Positions 41,918 to 53,100 of a DNA stretch of 64,000 nt are shown in pieces. The stretch comes from CAYRHN01 sp964424115 (GTDB lineage Bacteria; Chloroflexota; Anaerolineae; Anaerolineales; Anaerolineaceae): positions 248,001 to 312,000 of the forward strand of contig CAYRHN010000002.1 in the NCBI GenBank assembly GCA_964424115.1. The letters are read 5' to 3'. A program made the position numbers and the translations under genes. The notes beneath the pieces were generated by a model that was given only the letters and a program-made list of their open reading frames with translations, was not told the origin of the DNA and did no database searches. Every line of letters begins with the position of its first letter. Within the stretch, counting starts at the first letter, position 1.

Positions 41918-43257
41918 ATCCTGAAAATCTCCGGTTGATTATCTTCATCTGAGAGCGTTTGTTTTTCAATCGCATCCTCTGCGTAGTACCAAGTATCATC
42001 AGAAATGCCGGCTTCTAAAGTCACTCTTTCGATATCATCAAATACAAGGAATGAATATTCCTGATTATTAAACAGATTTCTTGTTGGTCGTTTTAATAGG
42101 TCGGACCACATAAGTAATTGCCCAACAACCGCCGGATTTCGCTCAAACCGCTTGATGCCTTTTAGAAGATCCTCACGATAGGGATAATCCACCTTTCCAT
42201 TTATCGTGAAATGGTAAGTCGGTGTAATTTCCAGAAACCACGAATCCCCCAACCTTGCAAAATATCCTTTGAAAGCTGAATGTCGGCAATAAGTCTTTTT
42301 GGTGGGGTCTTTTTTACCTCGATATTGTTTAAACACTTCTCTGGTTGCGTTGATGGCAGTGCTTTGATACCGAAAGTGGACAGTCTTCATCTGCCTATTC
42401 GCAGGGAAGTAGTAGAACTGGTGAACTTTGTGATAGTACAGTCCCTTCAAATTGGCGAGTTGCCTAAGACTTTGGTTAAGAAGACTTACAAAATCTCTTC
42501 TTCTGTCATCATCGTCAGATTCTGACCATTCGTCCGAGCCAAACCGTTCACAAGTGCCCGGATCGCATATTTTTTCGAATGGGAACTCATTCAAAGGATG
42601 GAAAGAAACCATCATCTTGTTTTTTAATATCCATTCGGGAAATGCTGTAGTGGTGTGTTTTTTTAATTCCTCCCACACATCTGGTACACTCCTGAATTGC
42701 GTTTCTGCCGTGTAAATATCTGGTGAATACGACTTGACCTTAAGTAAGTTGGTAATGAGTGTTTCGGTCGTGTTTAGGGGTGCAAAGTAAATACCTGCAT
42801 CCACGGGCAGAGCCATTGTTTTAAGTAATGGCGCAGATGTTTCTGTGAAACGATGTCTTTGTTTGTTAAATATAATTTTCTTTGTTTTCTGAGAAGAAAG
42901 TTCTTTGAAGTATTCTTTTATTGATATCCAATAACCTTCTTCAGTAGATGGCCGGCAGACTATCAAAATTACAGGAGCATTGCCTTGCATCCAGTAGTTG
43001 ATATCCTTCTGTTCGCAGGTATATTCAAACGAATCGCTTGTTTCGGCCTGAAAAGGGCCAGATGTAGATTTGACTTGGACTTTAATATAAGAATTTGTCG
43101 CTGCACCAGTAACCGGATCGCAGATTTCGATTTCCCCATCGATTCCGACATCTAAGCCGGGCGTTGGACGCCAGGCATATTTCATGCTGAGAACTATTCG
43201 CTCAACAAAGTTAACACCTTGTTGCCCAATAACACTTTGAGGCGAAAGTTTTTTCAT
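41914..43257 (-). CDS. DUF4365-type nuclease with APAZ domain (DREN-APAZ, SPARDA effector)
   Basis: A 447-residue protein behind AAAGGGAT. Residues 1-150 are DUF4365-like: GLDVGIDGEIEI (about 34-45) and YIKVQVKST (about 58-66) give the D ... Q-x-K active site, followed by YWMQGNAPVILIVC. The remainder matches the APAZ region that always accompanies short pAgos, with the N-L1-L2-like role of binding the Argonaute. Together with the downstream pAgo (4-base overlap) it forms a SPARDA-type complex expected to degrade DNA and RNA in the infected cell. Confidence 0.82.
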   Translation of the reverse strand: MKKLSPQSVIGQQGVNFVERIVLSMKYAWRPTPGLDVGIDGEIEICDPVTGAATNSYIKVQVKSTSGPFQAETSDSFEYTCEQKDINYWMQGNAPVILIVCRPSTEEGYWISIKEYFKELSSQKTKKIIFNKQRHRFTETSAPLLKTMALPVDAGIYFAPLNTTETLITNLLKVKSYSPDIYTAETQFRSVPDVWEELKKHTTTAFPEWILKNKMMVSFHPLNEFPFEKICDPGTCERFGSDEWSESDDDDRRRDFVSLLNQSLRQLANLKGLYYHKVHQFYYFPANRQMKTVHFRYQSTAINATREVFKQYRGKKDPTKKTYCRHSAFKGYFARLGDSWFLEITPTYHFTINGKVDYPYREDLLKGIKRFERNPAVVGQLLMWSDLLKRPTRNLFNNQEYSFLVFDDIERVTLEAGISDDTWYYAEDAIEKQTLSDEDNQPEIFRI

Positions 43258-43330
43258 AGATTATCCCTTTATCTATTTTGTTCGTCAATTCCACTCTCCT
43301 TGTGAGAATGTGATTCAATTCAATATAAAG

Positions 43331-43336
43331 ATTATA
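43331..43336 (-). promoter_or_regulatory. candidate -10 box for the SPARDA operon
   Basis: On the minus strand TATAAT lies about 70 bases before the DREN-APAZ start. The -35 region is weak. Confidence 0.3.
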
Positions 43337-43400
43337 GCGTGATTTTAGGTGATAAGGGATAAATAAGCAGAATAAGTTTTCTATAAAGGGCTACACCGGT

Positions 43401-43451
43401 ATCCACACCCTGACGATGGTCAAATCGTTGTGATTAACATCCACACGGGCA
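43401..43451 (+). repeat. 51-bp direct repeat, left copy
   Basis: The sequence starting ATCCACACCCTGACGATGGT and ending CCACACGGGCA matches 57726-57776 at 50 of 51 positions in the same orientation. It lies in the gap between the SPARDA genes and the RHS region. Each copy has the subrepeat ATCCACAC at both ends, which recalls paired recombinase or transposase binding sites. Confidence 0.85.
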
Positions 43452-43493
43452 GAGGTGTGTGAGACTTAATCATAACAATACAGATCACGACTT

Positions 43494-44597
43494 CTATTTG
43501 GGTGGAAACCACCAGGCGTAGAAATAAAACTTGTATTCACCATTCGTTTGCGCTGGTGCGATCAATTCAGGATTGTCTACGTTGTCCAGGGAAGCCAGAT
43601 AGAAATTATCATCCTTTATAAAAGCCACCCGCGTTAAATCAGGGGAAAGGATATAATCTTCCGCGAAATCCTTTGGAAACCGGATGCTGTCGGTTAGATT
43701 TCCAGTGGTCGGGTCAAAGATCCTGACGATGTCATCCCCCCGATAGGCCAATAACCGAGACGGGTTCTCGCCAGAAAAATCGATATAACATAACCCATCA
43801 GAATGCCTGCAATCGTAGATAATCTGGGTTTTGTCGTTACAAGTATCTGGTTCGCTCAAGCAGTTCATGTCTGTAACATACGGGCCATAATCGGTTGATA
43901 CACCAATTTCCTTAATCCAATAGGCGAGCCAACGGCCATCCGGTGACCAGGTAATGGGTGACATATGCCCAACTTCTCTGAATTGAGACGGAATGCGGAT
44001 GGTAGCGACGATGGATAGATCGCTGACTTGAACAATATCTAAAGCATCCTGCCGGCAATAAGCGGCAAAATAGCGGTCGTCTGGCGATAGGACAATGTTA
44101 ATGTTTTTCCCTGGACAGTAGGTGAAATCTGACACTTCTTTCGTGAGGAGGTTATAAAGGATGAAGTGGTTGGATTCACTTTCTTCGAAACTTAGAGTTG
44201 TGCCATTTGAGTTGATACCAACTATCCAGAAAACGTACTTTCCATAGCCTATACCATTTTCTGATAATTGTTGAGTATATTTTCCATCAAGGTTTATAAA
44301 ATGTAGACTCCAGTGAGCTTTTTTATCGACAAGGGAATAGAAGATCAACTCATGGGATCCCATTATCTCCGAAACATCAGAGAGCCAGTCTTCTGGAAAT
44401 TTCTGAGGAGTGGCTGTTGGCGTTGGTGGGAGGGTGGGAGTGAGCGTCGGCGGCAGTGCGGTTGGGATTACTGTATTTTCTATTGTCGCCGTACTGTATC
44501 CGGTCGGAGATGGAAGGAGCGTTGCAGTAGCTGGCGGTGTACATCCGCATAATATCAGGAGAAATGAACAAAGAAGCAATACAATGTTTTTTTTCAT
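43494..44597 (-). CDS. beta-propeller lipoprotein paired with the orphan RHS cassette
   Basis: 367 residues from the ATG at 44597, which overlaps the stop of the toxin-tip gene (ATGA). A lipoprotein signal (KKNIVLLLCSFLLILCGC, lipid on Cys) and a Thr/Pro spacer precede WD40/TolB-like repeats (SPDGRWLAYW, SPDLTRVAFI, SPDDRYFAAY). It is clearly related to the lipoprotein at 58938 (both have GPY(V/I)..(M/V).CL and FDP.TG.L). Since each is coupled to a related cysteine-peptidase RHS tip, it is a candidate immunity or partner protein on the outer face of the membrane. That role is inferred. Confidence 0.65.
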   Translation of the reverse strand: MKKNIVLLLCSFLLILCGCTPPATATLLPSPTGYSTATIENTVIPTALPPTLTPTLPPTPTATPQKFPEDWLSDVSEIMGSHELIFYSLVDKKAHWSLHFINLDGKYTQQLSENGIGYGKYVFWIVGINSNGTTLSFEESESNHFILYNLLTKEVSDFTYCPGKNINIVLSPDDRYFAAYCRQDALDIVQVSDLSIVATIRIPSQFREVGHMSPITWSPDGRWLAYWIKEIGVSTDYGPYVTDMNCLSEPDTCNDKTQIIYDCRHSDGLCYIDFSGENPSRLLAYRGDDIVRIFDPTTGNLTDSIRFPKDFAEDYILSPDLTRVAFIKDDNFYLASLDNVDNPELIAPAQTNGEYKFYFYAWWFPPK

Positions 44598-45238
44598 TTG
44601 TACCAGTCCCCCAGTAATTGGTTTGAGACGGTTATCATAAAAGCTCCATTTGCTTTCCATGCATTCCAGAAATGTTTCCAGGGGTAATATTCGGTTTGAT
44701 TATCATATGGGTTATACACGCGGACCCAATTCCAACCAGAATCGTTGATGTGTTGGAGACCCACTTTGTATTTCCAACCCGAAGTCTGAGCATTTTGAAT
44801 TTGACGGTTGTTAAGGCGTTCCCATTCGTGGGAATAACCGGTAATTACCACCCAATGGCCGATTTTATCCCCGTTCGGCTTTACAAAATTTGCATCTAAG
44901 AATCCGCTAGGACGCATTGTTACACCTGCGATTACGACCTGGTAAGAAGTGACCCATTCCGGCAACTTGTTTGCTACGACACCTTCGCCTGCGGCGGTCC
45001 AATATTGATTTCCTGGCAACCATTTTTCGATGTGACCATGAGCTACATAAACGATATCGCTGTAATGGCCATTAATAAAATCTGCCAACTGGCTCGGTGA
45101 AGTTGGGTAATCTGGTACTTCGTCTGCGTCACCTTTCCAAGCATCTAATATAGCCCAAATTGAATAGTTACCATCAAAGCTGAACCCGTAGAGTATGGCA
45201 GCTGCGGAAAATTGCCCGCATTGGTTAATAAGGTTCAC
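44594..45238 (-). CDS. RHS tip: papain-like/C39-type cysteine peptidase toxin domain (orphan cassette)
   Basis: 214 residues from a GTG that overlaps the stop of the RHS core fragment. NQCGQFSAA (Cys near residue 7), KIGHWVVITGY (His) and WVRVYNPYDNQTEYY (Asn/Asp) give the order of a papain-like or C39-type cysteine peptidase. The RHS2 tip at 60.0-60.8 kb shares the same three blocks and is fused in frame. A single-base slip at the A-run 45242-45247 would fuse this tip to the RHS core. It is followed by its lipoprotein partner with a four-base overlap. Confidence 0.65.
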   Translation of the reverse strand: MNLINQCGQFSAAAILYGFSFDGNYSIWAILDAWKGDADEVPDYPTSPSQLADFINGHYSDIVYVAHGHIEKWLPGNQYWTAAGEGVVANKLPEWVTSYQVVIAGVTMRPSGFLDANFVKPNGDKIGHWVVITGYSHEWERLNNRQIQNAQTSGWKYKVGLQHINDSGWNWVRVYNPYDNQTEYYPWKHFWNAWKANGAFMITVSNQLLGDWYK

Positions 45239-46069
45239 CCATTTTTTCCAGCGTCTTGAGGATAGGTTATATTTTGCGCTCCGTTTTCATTGTGTTTTAT
45301 GTCTTTTCCAATGGCGCCATTATTTAACAGATTGTACGTTGGTTTAAAAGAAATGTGTTGGGGCGGGATTTTTTCATCTCCTTCATCAAAGCTGGAAATA
45401 TCAGGTGGGTTGAATTTGCAATAATACATCTGATCATAATCACTGAGTAGTTCACAGGGAATCGTTCCGCTCGGATCCGTATACGCCACCGGATTGGCAT
45501 ACCCATACAACCAGGCGTTATACGACATGGGCGCTTCCGCATCGCCCTCCCAAACGTCGCGGGAGATAAAACGGCCAGTCTGGGGTGCGTAATATCTGGC
45601 GCGCAGGTATTGCAAACCGGAGGGGTCCGTCCATTCCCCGGCAAAGTCGTAAGAGGTAGAGCCGATCCCGCCCCTGGCCAGCAGTTCACCGTAGGGAGTG
45701 AAACTCTGGCTCAAAGTAACTGAACCAACCTCGTCCGTCATCTGGCGCACGCTGCCCAGCGCATCCGGCAGGAAGTATTCATCGCCATTCACACCGGCTT
45801 GCGCGATGCGGTCATAGCCATACAGGTAGGTGTAGGTGCCATCGCTCAACACCTGGGGTAGCCCGGCATTCAGGTCGAGGGTGTAGGTGGTGGTTTGCCC
45901 GCTGTGGGTTTGCTGCAAGCGGTTGCCCAGGCCGTTGTAGGCATATTGATAAGAGATGTTCCCGTCCGAGAAGTTCGTCAGGCGATTGGCGGGATCATAG
46001 ACGTAGGTATTGATGCCATCGGAGAGCAGATTTCCATTGCTATCCCAGGTATAAATACGCGGCTCCAGT
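45235..46069 (-). pseudogene. orphan RHS core fragment
   Basis: Reads in frame from LEPRIYTWDSNGNLLSDG to the DPSG motif ending an RHS core (YLRARYYAPQTGRFISRD ... NPVAYTDPSG), then a 65-residue linker to a stop at 45235. There is no ATG start; the first usable codon is a TTG at 45918. The first 595 bases (45475-46069) nearly duplicate 47927-48521 of the large RHS gene. It is a displaced C-terminal cassette of the kind that supplies new tips to a full-length RHS gene by recombination. Confidence 0.7.
45475..46069 (-). repeat. 595-bp duplication of the RHS core, copy A
   Basis: Colinear without gaps with 47927-48521 (offset 2452). The few mismatches cluster at the two ends and the centre is identical, which indicates recent duplication or gene conversion. 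Confidence 0.85.
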
Positions 46070-46076
46070 CATATTT

Positions 46077-47108
46077 TTATCTGGAGCAGCGAAATCCCCC
46101 AGGTAGATATTGTTGATCAGCTTTACCAAAACCGCGTTTTGCAGCTCGTAAATAAGATTGTTCATCTATTGCAGAGCCTCCACGTGTTACGCGATATACA
46201 CCAATTAAAGGGCCGCTTGGGTTTTGCTGCGGACTGTCGTTGTAATAAAGTTCATCGTACCAATCCGCTACCCATTCAAAAGCATTGCCTCCCATATCAA
46301 GTGCGCCATAAGGGCTAATATCGTTTGGATAGCTACCTACTTTTACAACATCGCCGTTTGTACCAGACATTCGATAATTCAATGTGGTGCTATTAGGAAA
46401 ATTATTTCCCCAGGGGAAGATTCGGCCATCAGTTCCACGCGCTGCTTTTTCCCATTGAGCTTCACTGGGTAGTTTTCGCCCTGCCCAATTGCAATATGCT
46501 TGGGCGTCATTCCATGTAACTCCAATTATGGGGAAGTCAGCGTAAATCCGATCTCCATAATAGTTAGGATGCTCGTCGTTTGCATTACTTAGTGGAGGCT
46601 TACACAACCCGGCTTGTACACAATTTTGATACATTCCATTGGTTACCTCGGTCTGATCGATCCAGAAACTGTCCAAATAAATTACATGCTGTGGTTGCTC
46701 ATCTTCATAAAAAGCATCTGGATCCAGATTGGGATCTGTACCCATAAGAAATTGTCCAGAAGGAACGCATAACAATTTCATACTATCTATCGGCGAAATC
46801 CAAGTCTGTCCTGTTTCCGTGCAAATAGGTAGAACATTTTCAACCAGTGATGGGGTGGGGGCGATTGGGGATGCTGTGGGGGAAAAAGTTTTTGTCGAGG
46901 TATTTGTTGGAGTTGTTGTAAAGGATGAGGTATTGGTAATTACCGGATTTTGAGTTACGATTGTAGCTTGAGTCGGCTGCAATGAACAACTGCATAATAC
47001 AAGCCCGATAAATAGTAAAATATGGAATGAAAGAATGGTAATAGGTATTGGAGATAATGTTGATGTTTTATTTAGAGGGAACAAGTATTTTTGAATATTT
47101 TCCAGCAT
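46077..47108 (-). CDS. lipoprotein with formylglycine-generating-enzyme-like (SUMF1) domain
   Basis: 343 residues from ATG 47108 (AGGTGGAAT upstream). A lipoprotein signal (FHILLFIGLVLCSCS) and a Ser/Thr-rich spacer precede an FGE-sulfatase domain: VPSGQFLMGT, DEQPQHVIYLDSFWIDQTEVT, PSEAQWEKAARG, YGALDMGGNAFEWVADWY, RVTRGGS and the terminal GFR. The segment between RGGS and GFR lacks the Cys used by true formylglycine-generating enzymes, so a binding or structural role is more likely. It directly follows the metallopeptidase-tipped RHS gene, parallel to the propeller lipoprotein that follows the cysteine-peptidase tip. Confidence 0.72.
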   Translation of the reverse strand: MLENIQKYLFPLNKTSTLSPIPITILSFHILLFIGLVLCSCSLQPTQATIVTQNPVITNTSSFTTTPTNTSTKTFSPTASPIAPTPSLVENVLPICTETGQTWISPIDSMKLLCVPSGQFLMGTDPNLDPDAFYEDEQPQHVIYLDSFWIDQTEVTNGMYQNCVQAGLCKPPLSNANDEHPNYYGDRIYADFPIIGVTWNDAQAYCNWAGRKLPSEAQWEKAARGTDGRIFPWGNNFPNSTTLNYRMSGTNGDVVKVGSYPNDISPYGALDMGGNAFEWVADWYDELYYNDSPQQNPSGPLIGVYRVTRGGSAIDEQSYLRAAKRGFGKADQQYLPGGFRCSR

Positions 47109-47149
47109 ATTCCACCTACTTAGAATTATCAAACTATATTGTTATAAAA

Positions 47150-50100
47150 TCATTGATTCAAAAGCGCATAAATTTTCTTATCCATAAAAGACTCCATATA
47201 TTGTTTCCGTTTAGATCCCATTTCAGTTAAAGATGAGGTAGAACTTTTTTCATCAAATCTTTGCTCCCAGAAATTGAAGACCCATCCGATAAACATGTCT
47301 GCTTTTACTTCACCTGGTCTATCAATATCATCTGTGAAATCCTTTGGATCTCCGACAAAATATTCTCCATATTCTCGACTGAAGGTTGCTTGTAAATGAG
47401 GTCCTGCAAAGCCTCTACAATCTAAGGATGGGTTCTTATCTCCAGGAATACAATTTATTGGGCCTCTGATATTAAGATCATCAGGCAGAGAAGGACGGCC
47501 TATATTTGACTCGGATAATGTTGTGAAAAAAGTATGCCCTACTTCATGTGTGATGAAATAAGGGCTTCTGATTACAGCATTTGAATAAAGAAGGATTTTA
47601 TTTCTACTTAAAGCCCAAGCCCACGGACCATTCGCGCGACCTTCTTTTGTCTTGATGAACTCCATTTTTCCCTTATAGATGGACAAAAATGCAGTAGTTG
47701 GCGTTATATTTGTACGATATAGAGAATTGATATAAAAATCAAATCTGCAATTTAATAGATCCTCAAAAACTACACGATTATACGCAGCTGCATAAGCTCT
47801 AGAAATGAAGTGAAGTGCTGTCTCAATAGTGAAAATTTCCTGAATTTTCCAATCTGGAGCATCATCTTCTTTCTTACTATAGATGGCGAGTACAGAGGTT
47901 GAAGATACAGAATAGTAACCCGACGGATCTGTATACATTACCGGATTTGCATACCCATACAGCCAGGCGTTATATGACATGGGCGCTTCCGCATCGCCCT
48001 CCCAAACGTCGCGGGAGATAAAACGGCCAGTCTGGGGTGCGTAATATCTGGCGCGCAGGTATTGCAAACCGGAGGGGTCCGTCCATTCCCCGGCAAAGTC
48101 GTAAGAGGTAGAGCCGATCCCGCCCCTGGCCAGCAGTTCACCGTAGGGAGTGAAACTCTGGCTCAAAGTAACTGAACCAACCTCGTCCGTCATCTGGCGC
48201 ACGCTGCCCAGCGCATCCGGCAGGAAGTATTCATCGCCATTCACACCGGCTTGCGCGATGCGGTCATAGCCATACAGGTAGGTGTAGGTGCCATCGCTCA
48301 ACACCTGGGGTAGCCCGGCATTCAGGTCGAGGGTGTAGGTGGTGGTTTGCCCGCTGTGGGTTTGCTGCAAGCGGTTGCCCAGGCCGTTGTAGGCATATTG
48401 ATAAGAGATGTTCCCGTCCGAGAAGTTCGTCAGGCGATTGGCGGGATCATAGACGTAGGTATTGATGCCATCGGAGAGCAGATTTCCGTTGCTATCCCAT
48501 GTGTAAATACGCGGCTCCAGTTCGTCAACCGTGACCGAGATCAGGCGGTTGGCCGGATCGTAACTGTAGAGCGTGGTGCTGGTCGTGGTGGTGGCAGCCA
48601 GACGGTTACCGTTGGCATCATAGCTGTAGGTAAAGAAAGATTCGTCGCTGTAGGTAGCTCCGGTCAGGCGGTTGAGCGGATCGTAGGTGTATTGGATGGT
48701 CATGCTCCCGGTTGGCGGAGTACCCAGCGTGCCATATTCCGTCAGCAGACTCATCCCAAGATCAAACAGGTCGAAACCTCCTCCAACCGGCATAGAGGAA
48801 CTTTGTTCGTCGCAGGTAACAACTTCCTTGCACTCAATGTGCAGTTTTGGATTGGGGATGCAGGGGACACATACCGTAGGCGTGGGCGTGCCGGTTGGTC
48901 CGGTGGGAGTGATGGTAGGCGTGGAAGTGATGGTGGGGGTTTGCGTGATGGTGCGGGTAGGCGTGATCGTCCGGGTAGGGGTGAAGGTGCGCGTTGAAGT
49001 GGGCGTGAAAGTGGATGTGCGGGTTGGGGTTTGTGTAAAAGTCTGCGTGGGAGGGGGGGTATTTGTAGGAGTATCCGTAGACGTTGGAGTCGCAGTGAAA
49101 GTTGTGGTAGGCGTTGGGGTTTCTGTCCCGGTCGGTGTGGAGGTGGCCGTAGGCGTGGGGGTGGGCGTGATGGCTTCCACGCCGAAGTATTCGTCCACCT
49201 GAATGCGATTGCCGGCAGGGTCATACTGGTAATCAAAGCGGCTCAAAGTAGCTTCATCCAGGCTGTGCTGGATGGATTTCACCCGGTCCACAGGATCATA
49301 TTCCAGGTCTGTGCTTACCCCATTGGGGCGATTGATCCCAACCACCAGGCCGGAGGGGTTGTAGGTGTAGGAAGTGACCTGCGAGTCCCAATCAGTGACG
49401 GCTTGCAGGCGTCCCAACGAATCATAGGAATAGGAAACGACCTTATTATCCGGATAAGTCAACCCGGTCCGGCTGCCCATCCCGTTATAGGCGTAGGAGA
49501 CCGTCTGATTGAATGGGTCCGTGACATCGGAGACCCGTCCTGAGGCATCATAATTCCAGATGGTGGTGCCCAATGTATCGGTCATCACGCGAATTAATTG
49601 GTGATCCACGATCGAGTAGCCAAACACCACATCCGATACGGTGGTTGTGGCGTAATCGATCTCGACCAGGCGATCCAACCCATCATAATCATAGGATACA
49701 GCAGCCCCATTCGCATCAGTTGCGCTGACCATGCGCCCCAGGATATCGTATTGGCTGCTCCAGCAGTTCTCCAACGCATCGCACTCGCCGATCTTACGGC
49801 CCAATGCATCGTATTGGAACATCGTAGGGCTTGTATTATTCAGAAACGCATTGGCGTCCAGGATGAAAATCAGATTACCGTTAGCATCGTAGCCATATTC
49901 CGTGCGCACGTTGGTATCAGTACCGTAACCGGCGGACGGCTCGTAATTCTGGATCACTGCTGTCAGGCGGCCAAGATCGTCATATGCATACCGGGTGGAG
50001 ATACCTTTGGGATCGGTAACCTGGAGCACCCGCCCGGCTGCGTCATACAGGGTTTCTGTTACCAGGTTCTGTTCGCTCGTATAACTTCCATTTTCGACGT

Positions 50101-53100
50101 AGTTTTCGATCACGCGTTTCGTTCGCCCCAGGGCATCATACTCAAAGCGGGTTTTCATGCCGGATGGAGAGATCTTTTCCAATACCCGCCCATTCCTATC
50201 ATAAACGGTCTCGTCAGAACGCACATTTTGATCCGGGGCAGTATAAGGCGGAATATATCCCGTAGATTGGATCAATTTGTCTTCCAATGTGGCGCCGGAA
50301 ACGGCCAGGTTCTGCACCGTCATTGTAGCGCGACCCAGTGGATCATAGTAGGTCCGCGTAATTACGCCGAGTGTATCCACGCTGGCAATCGCGCGCCCGT
50401 TCAGATCATAGACTATCTGGTTGTGAATGTTCTGGTCGGGGAAGTTTGGATCGAAAGCCGGCGGAATCGGAGCGGCGATCCATTCCGAAACCGTTTGCGT
50501 GGCTGGGCCTTTCAAGTTACCGACAGTGAGATAAATCCGTCTCAATTCATCATAATAGCTCCGGTTGACTTTTCCTAAGGAATCAACCGTGGCAATTGCG
50601 CGGCCGTCCGGATCGTAGATGGTGCGCGTGCATAAATTCTCATTGGGATTGCCCGAATCGCAGTCAAGGGACTCGGGGGCGTCGAGAATATCTAATGCTG
50701 TCAGGTTGCGCACTGACAGGGTTGGCAAGCCAGTGAGGCTATCATAGTAAGTGCGTTGAATTCTGCCCAGCGGATCGATTGTGGCGATCTGCCGGTCGCT
50801 ATCATCAAATACAGGGGTATTGGAGGGCACATTTTGATCCGGAAATTCGGGATCATAATCAAAAGGTTGTGGAGACAGGATCCATGCCTCTGGCGATATA
50901 TTGGCTGGACCGGTAAGATTAAAAACGGTTAAAGTAGCAACGCCGATTTCGTTGTAGTAGGTGCGGGTGATTTTCTCGTCAGGCCCGATGATGGCGATCG
51001 CGTTGCCGGCTGCGTCATAGCGGGTTTCAGTGACCAGTTCCGTATCCCCGCCATCGTTCTGTACCGTCATGGTAGCCTGCCCGACCTCGTCATAATAGGT
51101 TCTTGTAACCACGCCATTGGCATCGATAGTGGCGGACACGCGCCCCAATTCATCGTATTGGGTTTCTGTGCGGACATTCCGATTCGGATATTGCGAATTG
51201 AAGTCGATTGACGAGTTATCGGATCCCAAAGCAAGTAAGCTCGATTCCGATAACCCATCCACAAATAGATTTTGGATGGTAATGGTTGCCACGCCGTTTG
51301 AATCATAGAAGCTGCGCGTGATCATGCCGTTCGGCGAAACGGTAGCAATTACATTTCCAGCGGCATCATACACACTTCTATCGCCATAGACGTTTTCTGT
51401 TGCCGAAAGTGGTTCTGGCGGGGTTGCGGTTTCTATCTCCCAACCGGTCAAGTTATAGACTGTCAGCCAGGGCTGGTTGAGCGGGTTGTAATAGGTGCGC
51501 GTGACGGTTCCCATTGGGTCAATCGTGGCGATCACATTCCCGGCTTTGTCATAGACCGTGTCGCGGCGAATGTTTTGGAGCGCAAAGGGATGGTTGGGAT
51601 TACGCTCCGGCGCTATCTCGTTTTCAATAGTTTGCCCGCTGAGGTTCTCCACCACGGTGATCGGGCGGTTGAAGGCATCATAGTAGGTGCGCGTGATGAT
51701 CCCCGTCGGATCGGTCACGGCAATCCGATTTCCGACAAAATCGTACTGGTATTCGGTCAGGCGGTTCATTTCGCTATTCACATCCCGCGTGACCGTGCAG
51801 GGATCAACGATGTTGTCATAATTGGACACGATCCGGATCACCCGGTCGGCGTCATCGTAACAAGTATGAGTTCTCTGCCCGCCGGGAATGGCGATTTCAA
51901 CCGGGCGTCCCAGATCATCATATTCATATTCGATGGAATGGCTCAAGGAATTTGTTTCGCTTAACAGATGCCCGTTTTGATCATAGGTATAGACAGTTGT
52001 GTGCCCCAGTGGATCAGTTAGTTGCTTGAGCAGGTTGGCCGGCTCCTCCCCGCCTTCAACGGTATACGAATAGACCGTTGGGTTGTCGGATGCATCGGTA
52101 ATCGAAATGAGCAAACCGTCCGCATAGTCCAATGTGGTGGTGCCGTTCAGTGGATCGGTGATTTGGTGCAGGAATTCATCTTGGTAGGCAAAATAACTGC
52201 TTTGGCCGTTGGGATCCTGGATCGAATTCAGACGAGCGCCATCATTGCTCCAGGTCAGGCTGGTTGTGTTGCCAAGCTCGTCTTTTATTTGCCCCGGACG
52301 TAAATTCTGGTCGTAGGTTGATGAATTGATCCCGCCCAACGCATTTTGCTCCCGGTCCAACGCATTGCGTCCGTTATAGGTCTGTACGCGCACATTTCCG
52401 TTCGCGTCGGTGATCTTGACCGTGCCGAGGCCATCCTGGTACTCCAGCGTCAATGTCAGGAATTCGGGGCCGATGCCGCCGTTATATTGCTCAATTGCGC
52501 GACCTTGAGCATCATACACAGTATGTTCGATGATTTTCGATGTTTCATTATCTGATGAATGCACACTGACGGTTTCCAGCAGATGGCTGATCGATCCCTG
52601 GCTTGTGTAGGTGTACACCCAAACATTTCCCATCACATCCTCGGCGCTAATCATTTCGCCATTGGCGTTATAGTTAAAATTCACCGAACGATCCTGGTTG
52701 GCAACATAGGTCAGGCGGGGTTGGCCGGCGATGGGTTCATACCCAAAAGATAGCAAGGTATTTGTGGCGGGAGCAGATTCGGTGATGCTGGTCAGCAAAC
52801 CGGCTTCATAGTGATAATCCCATCCATGTCCTTTGCCATCTTCCTGTTGAATGATTTTGTTGCTTTCGTCGAAATGATAGATTCGCCGGGCGCTGTCTGT
52901 GAAGGTGAATCGATCATCGATTTTCACCAACTCCCCGCTGATGCCAGGGGCGGGTTTGTATGCACCTTCTTGATAGGTGAATTGATACTGATTTCCGGAG
53001 GGACCTTTGAGCAAAACTTCATTCCCGTCCTCAATCAAATACATATCCAGGCTGTGCGTCCAGCCGATGCCCAGTGTAGTGGTATAGATCGAGGTTGTCA

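Noticed and set aside
48860..49175. The Thr/Pro tract as a non-coding tandem repeat
   Set aside because: The reading frame stays open through it and similar linkers occur in several surface proteins here, so it is a protein spacer.
48347..49543. Open frames on the plus strand opposite the RHS gene (Val/Gly-rich and repeat-like)
   Set aside because: They mirror the Thr/Pro-rich and YD-repeat coding of the minus strand; no start signals and no recognisable protein.
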